From the NCBI GenBank assembly GCA_002423615.1, contig DIKO01000082.1, positions 1-12,358 of the forward strand: 12,358 bases of DNA, given 5' to 3'. Made by a program: the position numbers and the translations under genes. This DNA comes from Desulfobacteraceae bacterium UBA5616 (GTDB taxonomy: Bacteria; Desulfobacterota; Desulfobacteria; Desulfobacterales; UBA5616). Under the pieces are notes generated by a model, which was given only the letters and a program-made list of their open reading frames with translations, did not search any database and was not told the DNA's origin. Every line of letters begins with the position of its first letter. The stretch's first letter is position 1. Shown one piece after another: positions 1-5,711 of the stretch.

Positions 1-7
1 CGCCAGG

Positions 8-318
8 TCAGGAGTTCTGAAGTTTATGGGCCACATCTGAAATTCGTTTTGGAATTGTCCCGTTTCTCGAAAGAGATTCAAGACGATCGAATAGAGCTTT
101 ACCATACGCATTCTGGTCTATAACTACCATTTCAAGGCCTCGGTCAGGGAATATCCCTCGGAGACGACGCCCTCGATTTTGCCTTCAAACCGGGTCCCCA
201 CGGCCACCGGACAAGGGTCAGATCCCGTAGCCCACACCCGGATGATAGACCACGGCGCAGATCGGGGAAGTATTGGGCCGTAGATTCCAGAAACCGGTAC
301 AGGGGAACTCTGGGAAGG
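8..318 (-). pseudogene. Unrecognised degraded coding fragments at the left edge
   Basis: No intact gene is visible in the first 321 bases, but the minus strand carries protein-like stretches in more than one frame. A frame running down to about 125 ends in EGYSLTEALKW followed by a stop. The next frame then starts at an ATG at 130 and gives a 40-residue piece (MVVIDQNAYGKALFDRL near its start, SDVAHKLQNS at its end, stop at 8-10). One inserted base near 125-130 would join the two pieces into one plausible C-terminus. A third frame (VPLYRFLESTAQYFPDLRR, about 225-285) also looks protein-like. I do not recognise the family. The likely reading is remnants of one or more decayed genes beside the toxin-antitoxin pair; chance open frames are the alternative. 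Confidence 0.3.
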
Positions 319-321
319 GTG

Positions 322-690
322 TTATAGTGAAAGAATATTTTTCATTAAATCGAAATGACTATCTAAGGTATAGATTTTACAATTATTTTGCTTCGCATTT
401 TGTGCTATTAGCAGGTCAGGAATTCCGACACCGTTCAGCCCCTTAGTTAAGCATTTATATTGGTGGTCGATAATTTCATTCCAATTTATAGACAATTCTA
501 ACCTACTAATATTGTATAATAAATTAATAAGTCGTTTTTCATTCCGGACTTTCAGAAAAGGTATTAATTCCGCCAAAATCAGGTCATTGGTTACAAGGAG
601 GTTTTGATCAATTAAAAAATCCATCTGTATGGAATCATTTCCACCTCTAAAATAATCTATCCATACTGAAGTATCGACTAAAACCGACAT
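322..690 (-). CDS. vapC: VapC-type PIN-domain ribonuclease toxin
   Basis: A complete 122-residue PIN-domain protein, the usual length for VapC toxins. These are Mg2+-dependent RNases that cut tRNA or rRNA when freed from VapB. The acidic metal-binding residues sit in the expected places: D6 in LVDTSVWIDYF, E41 in LAELIPF, D92 in IPDLLIAQNA, and D110 (with D114) in YTLDSHFD. The ATG at 690 follows GAGGG with 5 bases between, and lies inside the end of vapB (13-base overlap), so the two are translationally coupled. The gene is much richer in A+T than the genes to its right, which suggests horizontal acquisition. The family is clear; the RNA target cannot be read from the sequence. Confidence 0.9.
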   Translation of the reverse strand: MSVLVDTSVWIDYFRGGNDSIQMDFLIDQNLLVTNDLILAELIPFLKVRNEKRLINLLYNISRLELSINWNEIIDHQYKCLTKGLNGVGIPDLLIAQNAKQNNCKIYTLDSHFDLMKNILSL

Positions 691-881
691 TTACGCCCTC
701 GAATAATTTCCAAATCGATGCCCAAGTCAATTTTACCTTTAAATTCCTTTAGTTCGGACAATTGTTCCCTTTGGATTAATTGTTCCAAAGCTGTGATAAT
801 GACTTTGGTCTTAGTTTTAATTTGAGTCACTTTCATGGCTTCATTGACTAAATTATCAGGTAAATCAATTGTTGTTCTCAT
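678..881 (-). CDS. vapB: VapB-family antitoxin
   Basis: A 67-residue antitoxin that should bind VapC and repress its own promoter. The start was placed at the ATG at 881 rather than the longer frame opening at 932. It gives the family's standard opening, MRTTIDLPDNLVNEAM, a ribbon-helix-helix DNA-binding N-terminus, and it has GAGG 8 bases upstream. The upstream codons to 932 overlap the operator palindromes. The middle (VIITALEQLIQREQLSELK) and the KGKIDL segment match the VapB_antitoxin family (PF09957), whose C-terminus occupies the toxin. The stop is TAG at 678-680, after the vapC start, so antitoxin is made first. Confidence 0.88.
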   Translation of the reverse strand: MRTTIDLPDNLVNEAMKVTQIKTKTKVIITALEQLIQREQLSELKEFKGKIDLGIDLEIIRGRKCRF

Positions 882-892
882 GATAAGCCTCA

Positions 893-932
893 TTTTATGC
901 ATAAAACTAACAATATATGCATAAAAAGTCAA
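893..932 (-). promoter_or_regulatory. vapBC operator (two palindromic sites) and promoter -35
   Basis: A perfect 14-base palindrome, TTTTATGCATAAAA, occupies 893-906. A second site, TATGCATA (916-923), is followed by AAAA; the decamer ATGCATAAAA is repeated at 897-906 and 917-926. The two centres are exactly 20 bases apart, about two helical turns, as expected for VapB dimers binding side by side on one face of the DNA. On the minus strand TTGACT (927-932) is a good -35 box; the -10 at 17-base spacing (TAGTTT, 904-909) is weak and falls between the two sites. The palindromes are seen directly; autorepression by VapB/VapBC is inferred from the family. Confidence 0.6.
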
Positions 933-957
933 AGGGTTTGTGCCGAAACGTATTTTT

Positions 958-998
958 CACCTGCCGGCGTGGAGCGACTGCGGAACACCGGTCAGGTG
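958..998. repeat. Imperfect inverted repeat / stem-loop
   Basis: CACCTGCCGG (958-967) faces CCGGTCAGGTG (988-998): ten paired bases with a single bulged T, enclosing a 20-base GC-rich loop. It lies in non-coding DNA upstream of vapB. No T-run follows on the plus strand, and on the minus strand it is followed by A residues, so it is not a standard terminator. It could be a REP-like element or part of a decayed element. Confidence 0.3.
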
Positions 999-1191
999 CA
1001 GAAAATTGTGAGGGTAAAATTTCATTGCCTTTGTCGAGTGAATGCCTATAATTTTATTATATTTGGATTATAAAATGTTCATCTGGAAAACCCTCATGAA
1101 ATCTCCGATGCTATGGAATGGCATCAAATTCTGATATTGCGTGTTATTTTTTTGGCCTCTTTTACACGTCGCCTCAAGGCAATGCTTGGGT

Positions 1192-1331
1192 TCAGACCGT
1201 GCGGAACCTTTTCCGCCTGGTTTTCGGTGGCGGCTTCGGGTCCATCAGTTGATTGATCGCCTCAACCAAGACCATGATCTGTTATCGTGAGCGCCCAGCT
1301 TCTCAAGTTGCGCGATCTTGCGAGCGAGTTC
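1192..1331 (-). pseudogene. C-terminal fossil of an ORF6N/KilA-N-type protein
   Basis: The minus strand reads ELARKIAQLEKLGAHDN (1281-1331), then continues in another frame as QIMVLVEAINQLMDPKPPP and a basic tail, ending at TGA 1192-1194. Restoring one base (GATAACAG to GATAACCAG near 1279-1286) joins the pieces. The result matches the typical C-terminus of bacterial ORF6N-domain proteins: a coiled helix of the type ELARKIAxLEKKYD, then VVFDAIRQLM, then a Pro/Arg-rich end. The ORF6N DNA-binding domain itself is missing. Such proteins are common in phage-derived and accessory DNA. The assignment rests on remembered family pattern. Confidence 0.45.
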
Positions 1332-1333
1332 CT

Positions 1334-1423
1334 AAGGTTTCCCTCTTTCAGAGATGCCACCTTCCAGGTGATTCGATCTCCGTTTTTAAGCCACATCTCG
1401 TCGGCGTAAACCTGTCCGGAAAT
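1334..1423 (-). pseudogene. N-terminal fragment resembling a DUF481-type exported protein
   Basis: The minus strand encodes SGQVYADEMWLKNGDRITWK followed by VASLKEGNL. This resembles the start of the mature part of DUF481-type and related envelope proteins, where a signal peptide ending in an A-x-A-like site is followed by DEVxLKNGDRITGKVVSLxxGKL. There is no signal peptide upstream (in-frame TAA at 1424-1426), and the frame runs straight into the ORF6N fossil at about 1331. It is therefore a truncated scrap fused to another scrap, consistent with a recombination junction. The family call is tentative. Confidence 0.35.
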
Positions 1424-1504
1424 TTAAAAACAAAAACCGCTGCCGATAAAAGAACTGATTTGTTTTTTAAAACGTCATTTAAGGCTGAAATTCAGGGCTC
1501 TCAG

Positions 1505-2194
1505 CTATTTTTCTTCGCTGCCGATAAATCGATAAATCGCAGCGCCCACCACTCCGCCGATGATAGGGGCAACCCAGAAAAGCCAAAGCTGTGCAACGGC
1601 CCACCCCCCGACAAACACGGCAACCCCCGTACTGCGAGCCGGATTCACGGAGGTGTTTGTCACCGGAATGCTGATCAAGTGAATAAGCGTAAGGCACAAT
1701 CCAATGGCAATCGGTGCAAAGCCTTGTGGTGCCCGTTTGTCAGTCGCTCCGAGAATGACAACAACAAATATCATGGTCATAACGATTTCAGTTAATAAGG
1801 CTGCCGGGAAACTATACCCGCCTGGGGAATGGCTGCCATAGCCATTTGATGCAAAACCTGCGGATACGTCAAAGCCCGCTTTGCCGCTTGCGATGAGATA
1901 CAAGACACCCCCCGCGACAACGGCGCCGAAAACCTGTGCGATAATGTAGGGACCCAAGTCTTTGGCTGGAAAACGTCCGCCAACCCAAAGACCGACGGAT
2001 ACTGCGGGATTAAGGTGACAACCGGATATGTGCCCGATGGCGAAGGCCATGGTCAAAACGGTTAATCCAAAGGCGAGTGAAACACCGAGAAGGCCGATGC
2101 CTATATTGGGAAATGCAGCGGCTAATACGGCACTACCACATCCCCCCAACACCAGCCAAAACGTCCCGATAAATTCTGCGCAATACTTTTTCAT
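1505..2194 (-). CDS. aqpZ: Aquaporin Z, water channel
   Basis: A 229-residue six-helix major intrinsic protein, the same length class as E. coli AqpZ. It forms a tetrameric inner-membrane pore for rapid water flow during osmotic change. Both half-helix motifs are intact: NPA at 62-64 (GCHLNPAVS) and NPA at 184-186 (TSVNPARS). The aromatic/arginine filter residues are F42, H172, T181 and R187, the strict water-selective combination, so a glycerol facilitator is unlikely. The ATG at 2194 is preceded by AAGGAG with 8 bases between. It lies 50 bases after the GlsB-like gene and is probably the last gene of the stress cluster. Confidence 0.95.
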   Translation of the reverse strand: MKKYCAEFIGTFWLVLGGCGSAVLAAAFPNIGIGLLGVSLAFGLTVLTMAFAIGHISGCHLNPAVSVGLWVGGRFPAKDLGPYIIAQVFGAVVAGGVLYLIASGKAGFDVSAGFASNGYGSHSPGGYSFPAALLTEIVMTMIFVVVILGATDKRAPQGFAPIAIGLCLTLIHLISIPVTNTSVNPARSTGVAVFVGGWAVAQLWLFWVAPIIGGVVGAAIYRFIGSEEK

Positions 2195-2244
2195 TATTTT
2201 CTCTCCTTCTATAGTGATAGAGAATCAAAGAGCTAATGAAAATG

Positions 2245-2496
2245 CTATTTCTTTTTGATGATTCGATAGATGAAGAGCAATAGAACAGCGCCACCAACAG
2301 CCAGCAGGAGGCTTAAAACATTAAATCCCGAGACGGTGCCCAGTCCCAGCATAGACGCGATAAATCCACCCACAAAACCACCGGCGACGCCTATCAAAAT
2401 GGTAATGAATAAACCACCGGGATCTTCCCCCGGCATGATGAACTTTGCCAGTATGCCTGCGATTAATCCCATCACAATCCAAGAGACAATACCCAT
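2245..2496 (-). CDS. GlsB/YeaQ/YmgE-family stress-response membrane protein
   Basis: An 83-residue, very hydrophobic protein of the transglycosylase-associated family (PF04226), with three predicted membrane helices at about 3-20, 28-50 and 57-78 and a basic end (RIIKKK). Family features visible are the opening GIVSWIVMGLIAGILAKFI followed by MPGEDPGG, and the Gly-rich second helix (GVAGGFVGGFIASMLG). The biochemical role is not established; relatives are induced by general and envelope stress. The ATG at 2496 has a textbook AAAGGAGG site 6 bases upstream, predicting strong translation. Its neighbours AqpZ, Kbp, HtpX and MscL fit a stress or osmotic role. Confidence 0.88.
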   Translation of the reverse strand: MGIVSWIVMGLIAGILAKFIMPGEDPGGLFITILIGVAGGFVGGFIASMLGLGTVSGFNVLSLLLAVGGAVLLLFIYRIIKKK

Positions 2497-2542
2497 CGTA
2501 TACCTCCTTTATTAAATGATTTTAGACATTTATTACAGATTC

Positions 2543-2559
2543 ACGGCACTGCCGTTTTT
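2543..2559 (+). terminator. Short stem followed by T-run (weak, plus-strand sense)
   Basis: ACGGCACTGCCGT (2543-2555) can fold into a 5-bp GC-rich stem with a 3-base loop, with TTTTT at 2555-2559 on the plus strand. No plus-strand gene precedes it, and on the minus strand the T-run becomes an A-run before the stem. It lies between the tiny ORF and the GlsB-like gene. It could be a leader hairpin for the latter or a weak terminator against antisense transcripts. Confidence 0.22.
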
Positions 2560-2584
2560 CTACTTTGCATTTAAGCGGCTTTTT

Positions 2585-2685
2585 TTAGTTCTTTAATTTA
2601 AGTTGGATGCGTCCGTCCTCGACACGTATATCTTTAACAACTTCTGAAAAAGCTTCCCAGAACCCTATCAAATGTTTTTTTCCAT
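2585..2685 (-). pseudogene. Tiny ORF interrupted at an A AAA AAC heptamer
   Basis: An ATG at 2685, with GAGGG about 7 bases upstream, opens ATG GAA AAA AAC ATT TGA and stops after five codons. In the -1 frame the sequence continues without interruption as HLIGFWEAFSEVVKD then IRVEDGRIQLKLKN, to TAA at 2585-2587. The joined product would be 33 residues, short and charged, with one amphipathic stretch. The break falls exactly on A AAA AAC in the initiating frame, a classic -1 slippery heptamer. A missing A in the 7-A run (real mutation or miscall) would give the same picture. It begins 37 bases after the DUF533 gene and probably belongs to that operon. No known family recognised. Confidence 0.45.
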
Positions 2686-2722
2686 TTACTTTCCCTCAAT
2701 ATCGGCTGTCCTTCCTTTATGA

Positions 2723-3538
2723 TCAAGCCGCATGCAGTCCGACCATTTGCTCAATGCGCCGGGTTACATCCGGACCCAGGCACAAACCGGAGGCCAGCTT
2801 TTCCAAGTAGGATTTCTCAGACGGGGTATCGACCTCAATCGCCATCAGAGATGCTGCATAGATCTGGGCCGCCAGTTCCGGCCGGCCCGTCACCGCGGAA
2901 ATCAACGACTCGGTTTCCATGGGCTTCTGCATCTGCACGAGCACGTAACGCTGGTCTTCCGGATCCGTACCATTTTCCTGCAGTTTGCCGACAATGCGCT
3001 CAATCTCTTTTTCGTCGATCCGACCGTCCGATTTGGCTGCATTAATCATCGCCGTCAAAACAAGTTCCTCATGCTGCTCCAGCTCTTGCTGGTCGGCCTC
3101 GGTTTGGGGCTCTAAAAGACCTATCGGCACCTGCCCTGTGCTCTGACCGCTGCCCTGCAGCGCTTTAAAGGCCATTGCCCCGAGAAGTGCCATCACCCCT
3201 CCGCCCAGAGCGCCACCCATGGATTTGCCGCCGCCTCCCAACAGCGAACCTACCAGTGCCCCCAGGCCCCCCAGAGCAAGGTTTTGTTTTCCCCCTGCTG
3301 CCCGGCCGGCCTGATTCAGAACATCCCCGAGAATGCCGCCTAAACCACCGCCGCTTCCTCCCAGGGCACCGGAAAGAAGCTCTCCCAAACCGCCCCCGCC
3401 TCGCTGACCTCCGAGCAGGTCGCTCAAACCCTCCAAAAGTCCTCCGCTTCCGCCTCCCAACACGTTCTGCAATCGCTGGTTGGATGAAGGCGCCATTCCG
3501 GATTGCATCATTGCACCCAATAAATCGCTGATGCTCAT
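2723..3538 (-). CDS. DUF533 / TerB-like (YebE-type) protein
   Basis: A 271-residue protein. The start was set at the ATG at 3538 (MSISDLLGAMMQSG), with AAGGGGGGT upstream. The longer open frame from 3643 would add 35 codons that overlap the end of kbp and look non-coding. Residues 26-130 are extremely Gly-rich (GGG, GGLGG repeats, LVGSLLGGGGKSMGG). Residues 158-269 form a helical TerB-like domain with an acidic loop SDGRIDEKEIE (170-180) and a C-terminal VTRRIEQMVGL. This layout matches DUF533 proteins such as E. coli YebE; function is not known, and TerB relatives are linked to metal or envelope stress. Codon position in the Gly-rich part is consistent with one frame. Confidence 0.85.
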   Translation of the reverse strand: MSISDLLGAMMQSGMAPSSNQRLQNVLGGGSGGLLEGLSDLLGGQRGGGGLGELLSGALGGSGGGLGGILGDVLNQAGRAAGGKQNLALGGLGALVGSLLGGGGKSMGGALGGGVMALLGAMAFKALQGSGQSTGQVPIGLLEPQTEADQQELEQHEELVLTAMINAAKSDGRIDEKEIERIVGKLQENGTDPEDQRYVLVQMQKPMETESLISAVTGRPELAAQIYAASLMAIEVDTPSEKSYLEKLASGLCLGPDVTRRIEQMVGLHAA

Positions 3539-3635
3539 GTCGTCACCCCCCTTGTATTTCACATAGGTTAAGTTTTGATTGTTGAGCGGAAACCGGTTTT
3601 GCGATGCGACGGATAAAAAATTGTCGCTCCGCGCC

Positions 3636-4067
3636 TCAGCCAAGAGGGATACGGATTTTCTGGCCCGGATATATCAGGTTTGCATCTTTGATGACCTCAC
3701 GGTTAGCCTCGAAAATCTTGGGATAGTCGTTCGCTTTCCCATAAAATTGCTTGGCAATGGCAGACAGCGTATCCCCTTTTTTGATGATGTAGTAATCAAC
3801 CTTTTCCACAACCGGCGGAGATTGTAATGCATTGGCATCAACGCCGGTGACTCCCTGAACATTTCCTGCCATGAGCACCGCCTTCTCCATGGCCTCCCCG
3901 CTGCCTGCCTGTCCAGATAAGGAAACCTTGCCTTTGTTGAAATTAACCTCGAGCCCGGTGATGCCTGGGTTGTTCGCTTCGATGTGTTTCTTGATTTTTT
4001 CAGCGGCATCTTCATCACGGTTGAACAGTTTGTTCCCGATCTCTTTTACAAAATCAAATAGTCCCAT
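3636..4067 (-). CDS. kbp: Kbp/YgaU-type BON + LysM protein (potassium-binding)
   Basis: A 143-residue cytoplasmic-type protein without signal peptide. It opens MGLFDFVKEIGNKLF, like E. coli Kbp (YgaU). A BON domain (about 20-80, with VNFNKGKVSLSGQA and GNVQGVTGVD) is followed by a LysM domain (about 91-141: YYIIKKGDTLSAIAKQFYG, IFEANREVI, YPGQKIRIP). E. coli Kbp is a 149-residue K+ sensor/binder with the same two domains. Length, order and both termini agree, so orthology is likely; K+ binding is inferred from the family. The ATG at 4067 follows AAGGA by about 8 bases. It is downstream of htpX and upstream of the DUF533 gene. Confidence 0.9.
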   Translation of the reverse strand: MGLFDFVKEIGNKLFNRDEDAAEKIKKHIEANNPGITGLEVNFNKGKVSLSGQAGSGEAMEKAVLMAGNVQGVTGVDANALQSPPVVEKVDYYIIKKGDTLSAIAKQFYGKANDYPKIFEANREVIKDANLIYPGQKIRIPLG

Positions 4068-4146
4068 GGCATTTTCCTTTTCGTTGTCTGTTTATGGCGC
4101 TCACTGCTTTCCAGACTTCCCTCAGGCAATGGCGCCGGGAAACGCT

Positions 4147-4989
4147 CTACACCAAAAGGCCTTTATTCTGAGCAAGAAGCCGTAAACGCCTGATTCGCTC
4201 TTCCGCAGGCGGGTGCGTTGAAAACAGCCTCTGCAAGCCGCCGAAGAAGGGGTTCATGATGAACATATGAGAATATGCGGGATTTCCCCGACTCAGGGGA
4301 ACGGCCTGAACGCCCCGGTGGAGTTTTGCCAGGGCTTCGGCAAGCGCCAAAGGGTTTCCGCTTATTTCAACTCCGCCTTCATCTGCGGCATATTCCCTCA
4401 CACGGGAAACAGCCATCCGGATTAGCATGGCGGCCAATGGCGCTCCGATCAAAATAAGCAGTGTTCCCAGAGGATTATTCCGCCGATCCTGACTCCCAAC
4501 GCCAAAACGGGCAAACTGTCCGAGCATCGCAATCGCCCCTGCGAATGTGGCCACGGTCGTGCCGGTGAGTATGTCGCGATGCTTCACGTGGGCCAGTTCA
4601 TGCGCCATGACGCCCGACAGCTCATCATCATCAAGAAGCTGCAATATTCCCTCTGTGGCCGCAACGGCTGCGTGTTCGGGATTGCGGCCGGTGGCAAATG
4701 CATTCGGGTTTTGCTCGGGAATAACGAAAACTTTGGGCATCGGCAACCCGGCTTTTTGGGCCAATTGGGCCACAATTTCATAAAGGCGAGACTGATCGGC
4801 CGGTCCGACCTGCGAGGCGGCATAGCGCTTCAGGATCATGGTGTCGCTGAACCAGTAGGAAAAGAAGTTCATGGCGGCTGCAAAAAGAAACGCCATGACC
4901 GCCCCTTGGCGCCCTCCCACTGCGCCGCCGATAACAACAAAGAGAACCGTCAGCAAGACCATCAGAAAAAACGTACGGGTTCTATTCAT
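4147..4989 (-). CDS. htpX: Membrane zinc metalloprotease HtpX
   Basis: A 280-residue M48-family protease of the inner membrane that degrades damaged or misfolded membrane proteins, working beside FtsH in well-studied bacteria. The zinc site is complete: H130-E131-x-x-H134 in MAHELAHVKHRD, and E199 in the SRVREYAAD motif as third ligand. Hydrophobic helices lie at about 7-25 and 30-48, with two more near 145-163 and 174-193. MNPFFGG and FSTHPPAEERIRRL near the C-terminus are typical. The ATG at 4989 is preceded by a G-rich GGGGGGAT site. It lies 41 bases after mscL, so co-transcription is likely. Confidence 0.95.
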   Translation of the reverse strand: MNRTRTFFLMVLLTVLFVVIGGAVGGRQGAVMAFLFAAAMNFFSYWFSDTMILKRYAASQVGPADQSRLYEIVAQLAQKAGLPMPKVFVIPEQNPNAFATGRNPEHAAVAATEGILQLLDDDELSGVMAHELAHVKHRDILTGTTVATFAGAIAMLGQFARFGVGSQDRRNNPLGTLLILIGAPLAAMLIRMAVSRVREYAADEGGVEISGNPLALAEALAKLHRGVQAVPLSRGNPAYSHMFIMNPFFGGLQRLFSTHPPAEERIRRLRLLAQNKGLLV

Positions 4990-5030
4990 CGTCCATCCCC
5001 CCCACGATTTGACCTCGGTTATCCTTGAAC

Positions 5031-5471
5031 TTAAAGGTTAGAAGCGCAGTGGGCGCACTTGCTTGCCTTGATGGGTATGACGGAAAGGCAATGGGGGCAC
5101 TCTTTTGTCGTTGGATCTGCAGGCGCCTCTTTCCGCTTCATTTGGTTCATGCCTTTGATCACAAGGAAAACGGAAAAGGCGACGATCAAAAAGCTGATGA
5201 TGGTGTTGAAAAAGGCGCCATAGCTCATAATGACGGCGCCCGCTTCTTTGGCTGCAGCAATAGTGAGGTAAGGGCCTGCCGTGGCTCCTTCCTTGAGGGT
5301 GATGAACAGGTTTGAGAAATCGACACTGCCCAGGAGCAGACCGATGGGCGGCATGATGACGTCATCCACAAGGGATTTGACAATGGTCCCGAATGCTGCG
5401 CCGATAATAATGCCCACGGCCATGTCCACGACGTTGCCGCGCATAGCAAATTCTTTGAATTCTTTTAACAT
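5031..5471 (-). CDS. mscL: Large-conductance mechanosensitive channel MscL with C-terminal zinc ribbon
   Basis: A 146-residue pentameric channel that opens under membrane tension to release solutes on sudden osmotic downshift. The N-terminal helix and TM1 carry the family signature (FKEFAMRGNVVDMAVGIIIG, then DDVIMPPIGLL). The periplasmic loop runs about 46-80 and TM2 about 86-106. The C-terminus is longer than in the E. coli protein and ends in a rubredoxin-like knuckle, C125-x2-C128 and C139-x2-C142, expected to bind zinc; such tails occur in other MscL proteins. The ATG at 5471 follows AAGGGGA. The start codon overlaps the end of an interrupted upstream ORF. Confidence 0.95.
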   Translation of the reverse strand: MLKEFKEFAMRGNVVDMAVGIIIGAAFGTIVKSLVDDVIMPPIGLLLGSVDFSNLFITLKEGATAGPYLTIAAAKEAGAVIMSYGAFFNTIISFLIVAFSVFLVIKGMNQMKRKEAPADPTTKECPHCLSVIPIKASKCAHCASNL

Positions 5472-5701
5472 GGCGTATCCCCTTTTCTTTTTGGAATGAT
5501 CATTGTCTTGCCGGATTCCTGGGTCAGCCTGAACGCAATCAGAAATCCGGCGATAAAGGCAATATATTATTTTGCCAACAGATAACCGATTGAAAAGATG
5601 TAGACGTAATCGTTCTTGTCTTTCCCCGGCGCCAAGGCATAGATGACACCTGAGATGGAGATCCTTGAATGTATCCTTTTCAGCCTCGGCACAGTCTCCA
5701 C
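5465..5701 (-). pseudogene. Small membrane-protein-like ORF split by an in-frame TAA
   Basis: After the molybdoenzyme stop, one minus-strand frame reads from GTG 5701 (or GTG 5692) through IYALAPGKDKNDYVYIFSIG, then YLLAK and TAA at 5567-5569. It continues in the same frame as YIAFIAGFLIAFRLTQESGK and a basic tail, to TAA at 5465-5467. The second part is a clear membrane helix plus cytoplasmic-like tail, with no ATG/GTG/TTG start of its own right after the stop. The final stop overlaps the mscL start (ATGTTAA), an arrangement typical of coupled genes. Full length would be about 78 residues. No family recognised. A nonsense mutation or one wrong base in a small real gene is my preferred reading; chance is possible. 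Confidence 0.4.
5510..5551. repeat. Inverted repeat upstream of mscL
   Basis: GCCGGATT (5510-5517) and AATCCGGC (5544-5551) are perfect 8-base inverted arms separated by 26 bases, ending 38 bases before the mscL start codon. It may be a regulator site or an mRNA hairpin. It also overlaps the interrupted small ORF, so it could simply be coding sequence. Confidence 0.3.
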
Positions 5702-5711
5702 AATGTTCCCG

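Larger units (their letters stand above)
933..1504. other. Long gene-poor stretch between vapBC and aqpZ
   Basis: This 570-base stretch has no intact gene. It holds an imperfect hairpin (958-998), an AT-rich patch around 1046-1080 (several TATAAT-like words on both strands, none with a convincing partner box), and the two gene fossils listed separately (1192-1331, 1334-1423). A 180-codon plus-strand open frame starting at 1253 runs through here into aqpZ and is its mirror image, not a gene. No clear rho-independent terminator follows the aqpZ stop at 1505. Confidence 0.5.

Noticed and set aside
882..932. 17-codon N-terminal extension of VapB
   Set aside because: Covers the operator palindromes; the family starts at MRTTIDLPD.
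1253..1795. 180-codon plus-strand open frame
   Set aside because: Mirror of aqpZ and the fossil region; low-complexity basic sequence with no domain, and AqpZ on the other strand is unambiguous.
3539..3643. 35-codon N-terminal extension of the DUF533 protein
   Set aside because: Overlaps the kbp end, has no ribosome-binding site, and MSISDLLGAMMQSG at 3538 has a strong one.
4579..5028. 149-codon plus-strand open frame
   Set aside because: Antisense of htpX, whose zinc motif and helices are intact.
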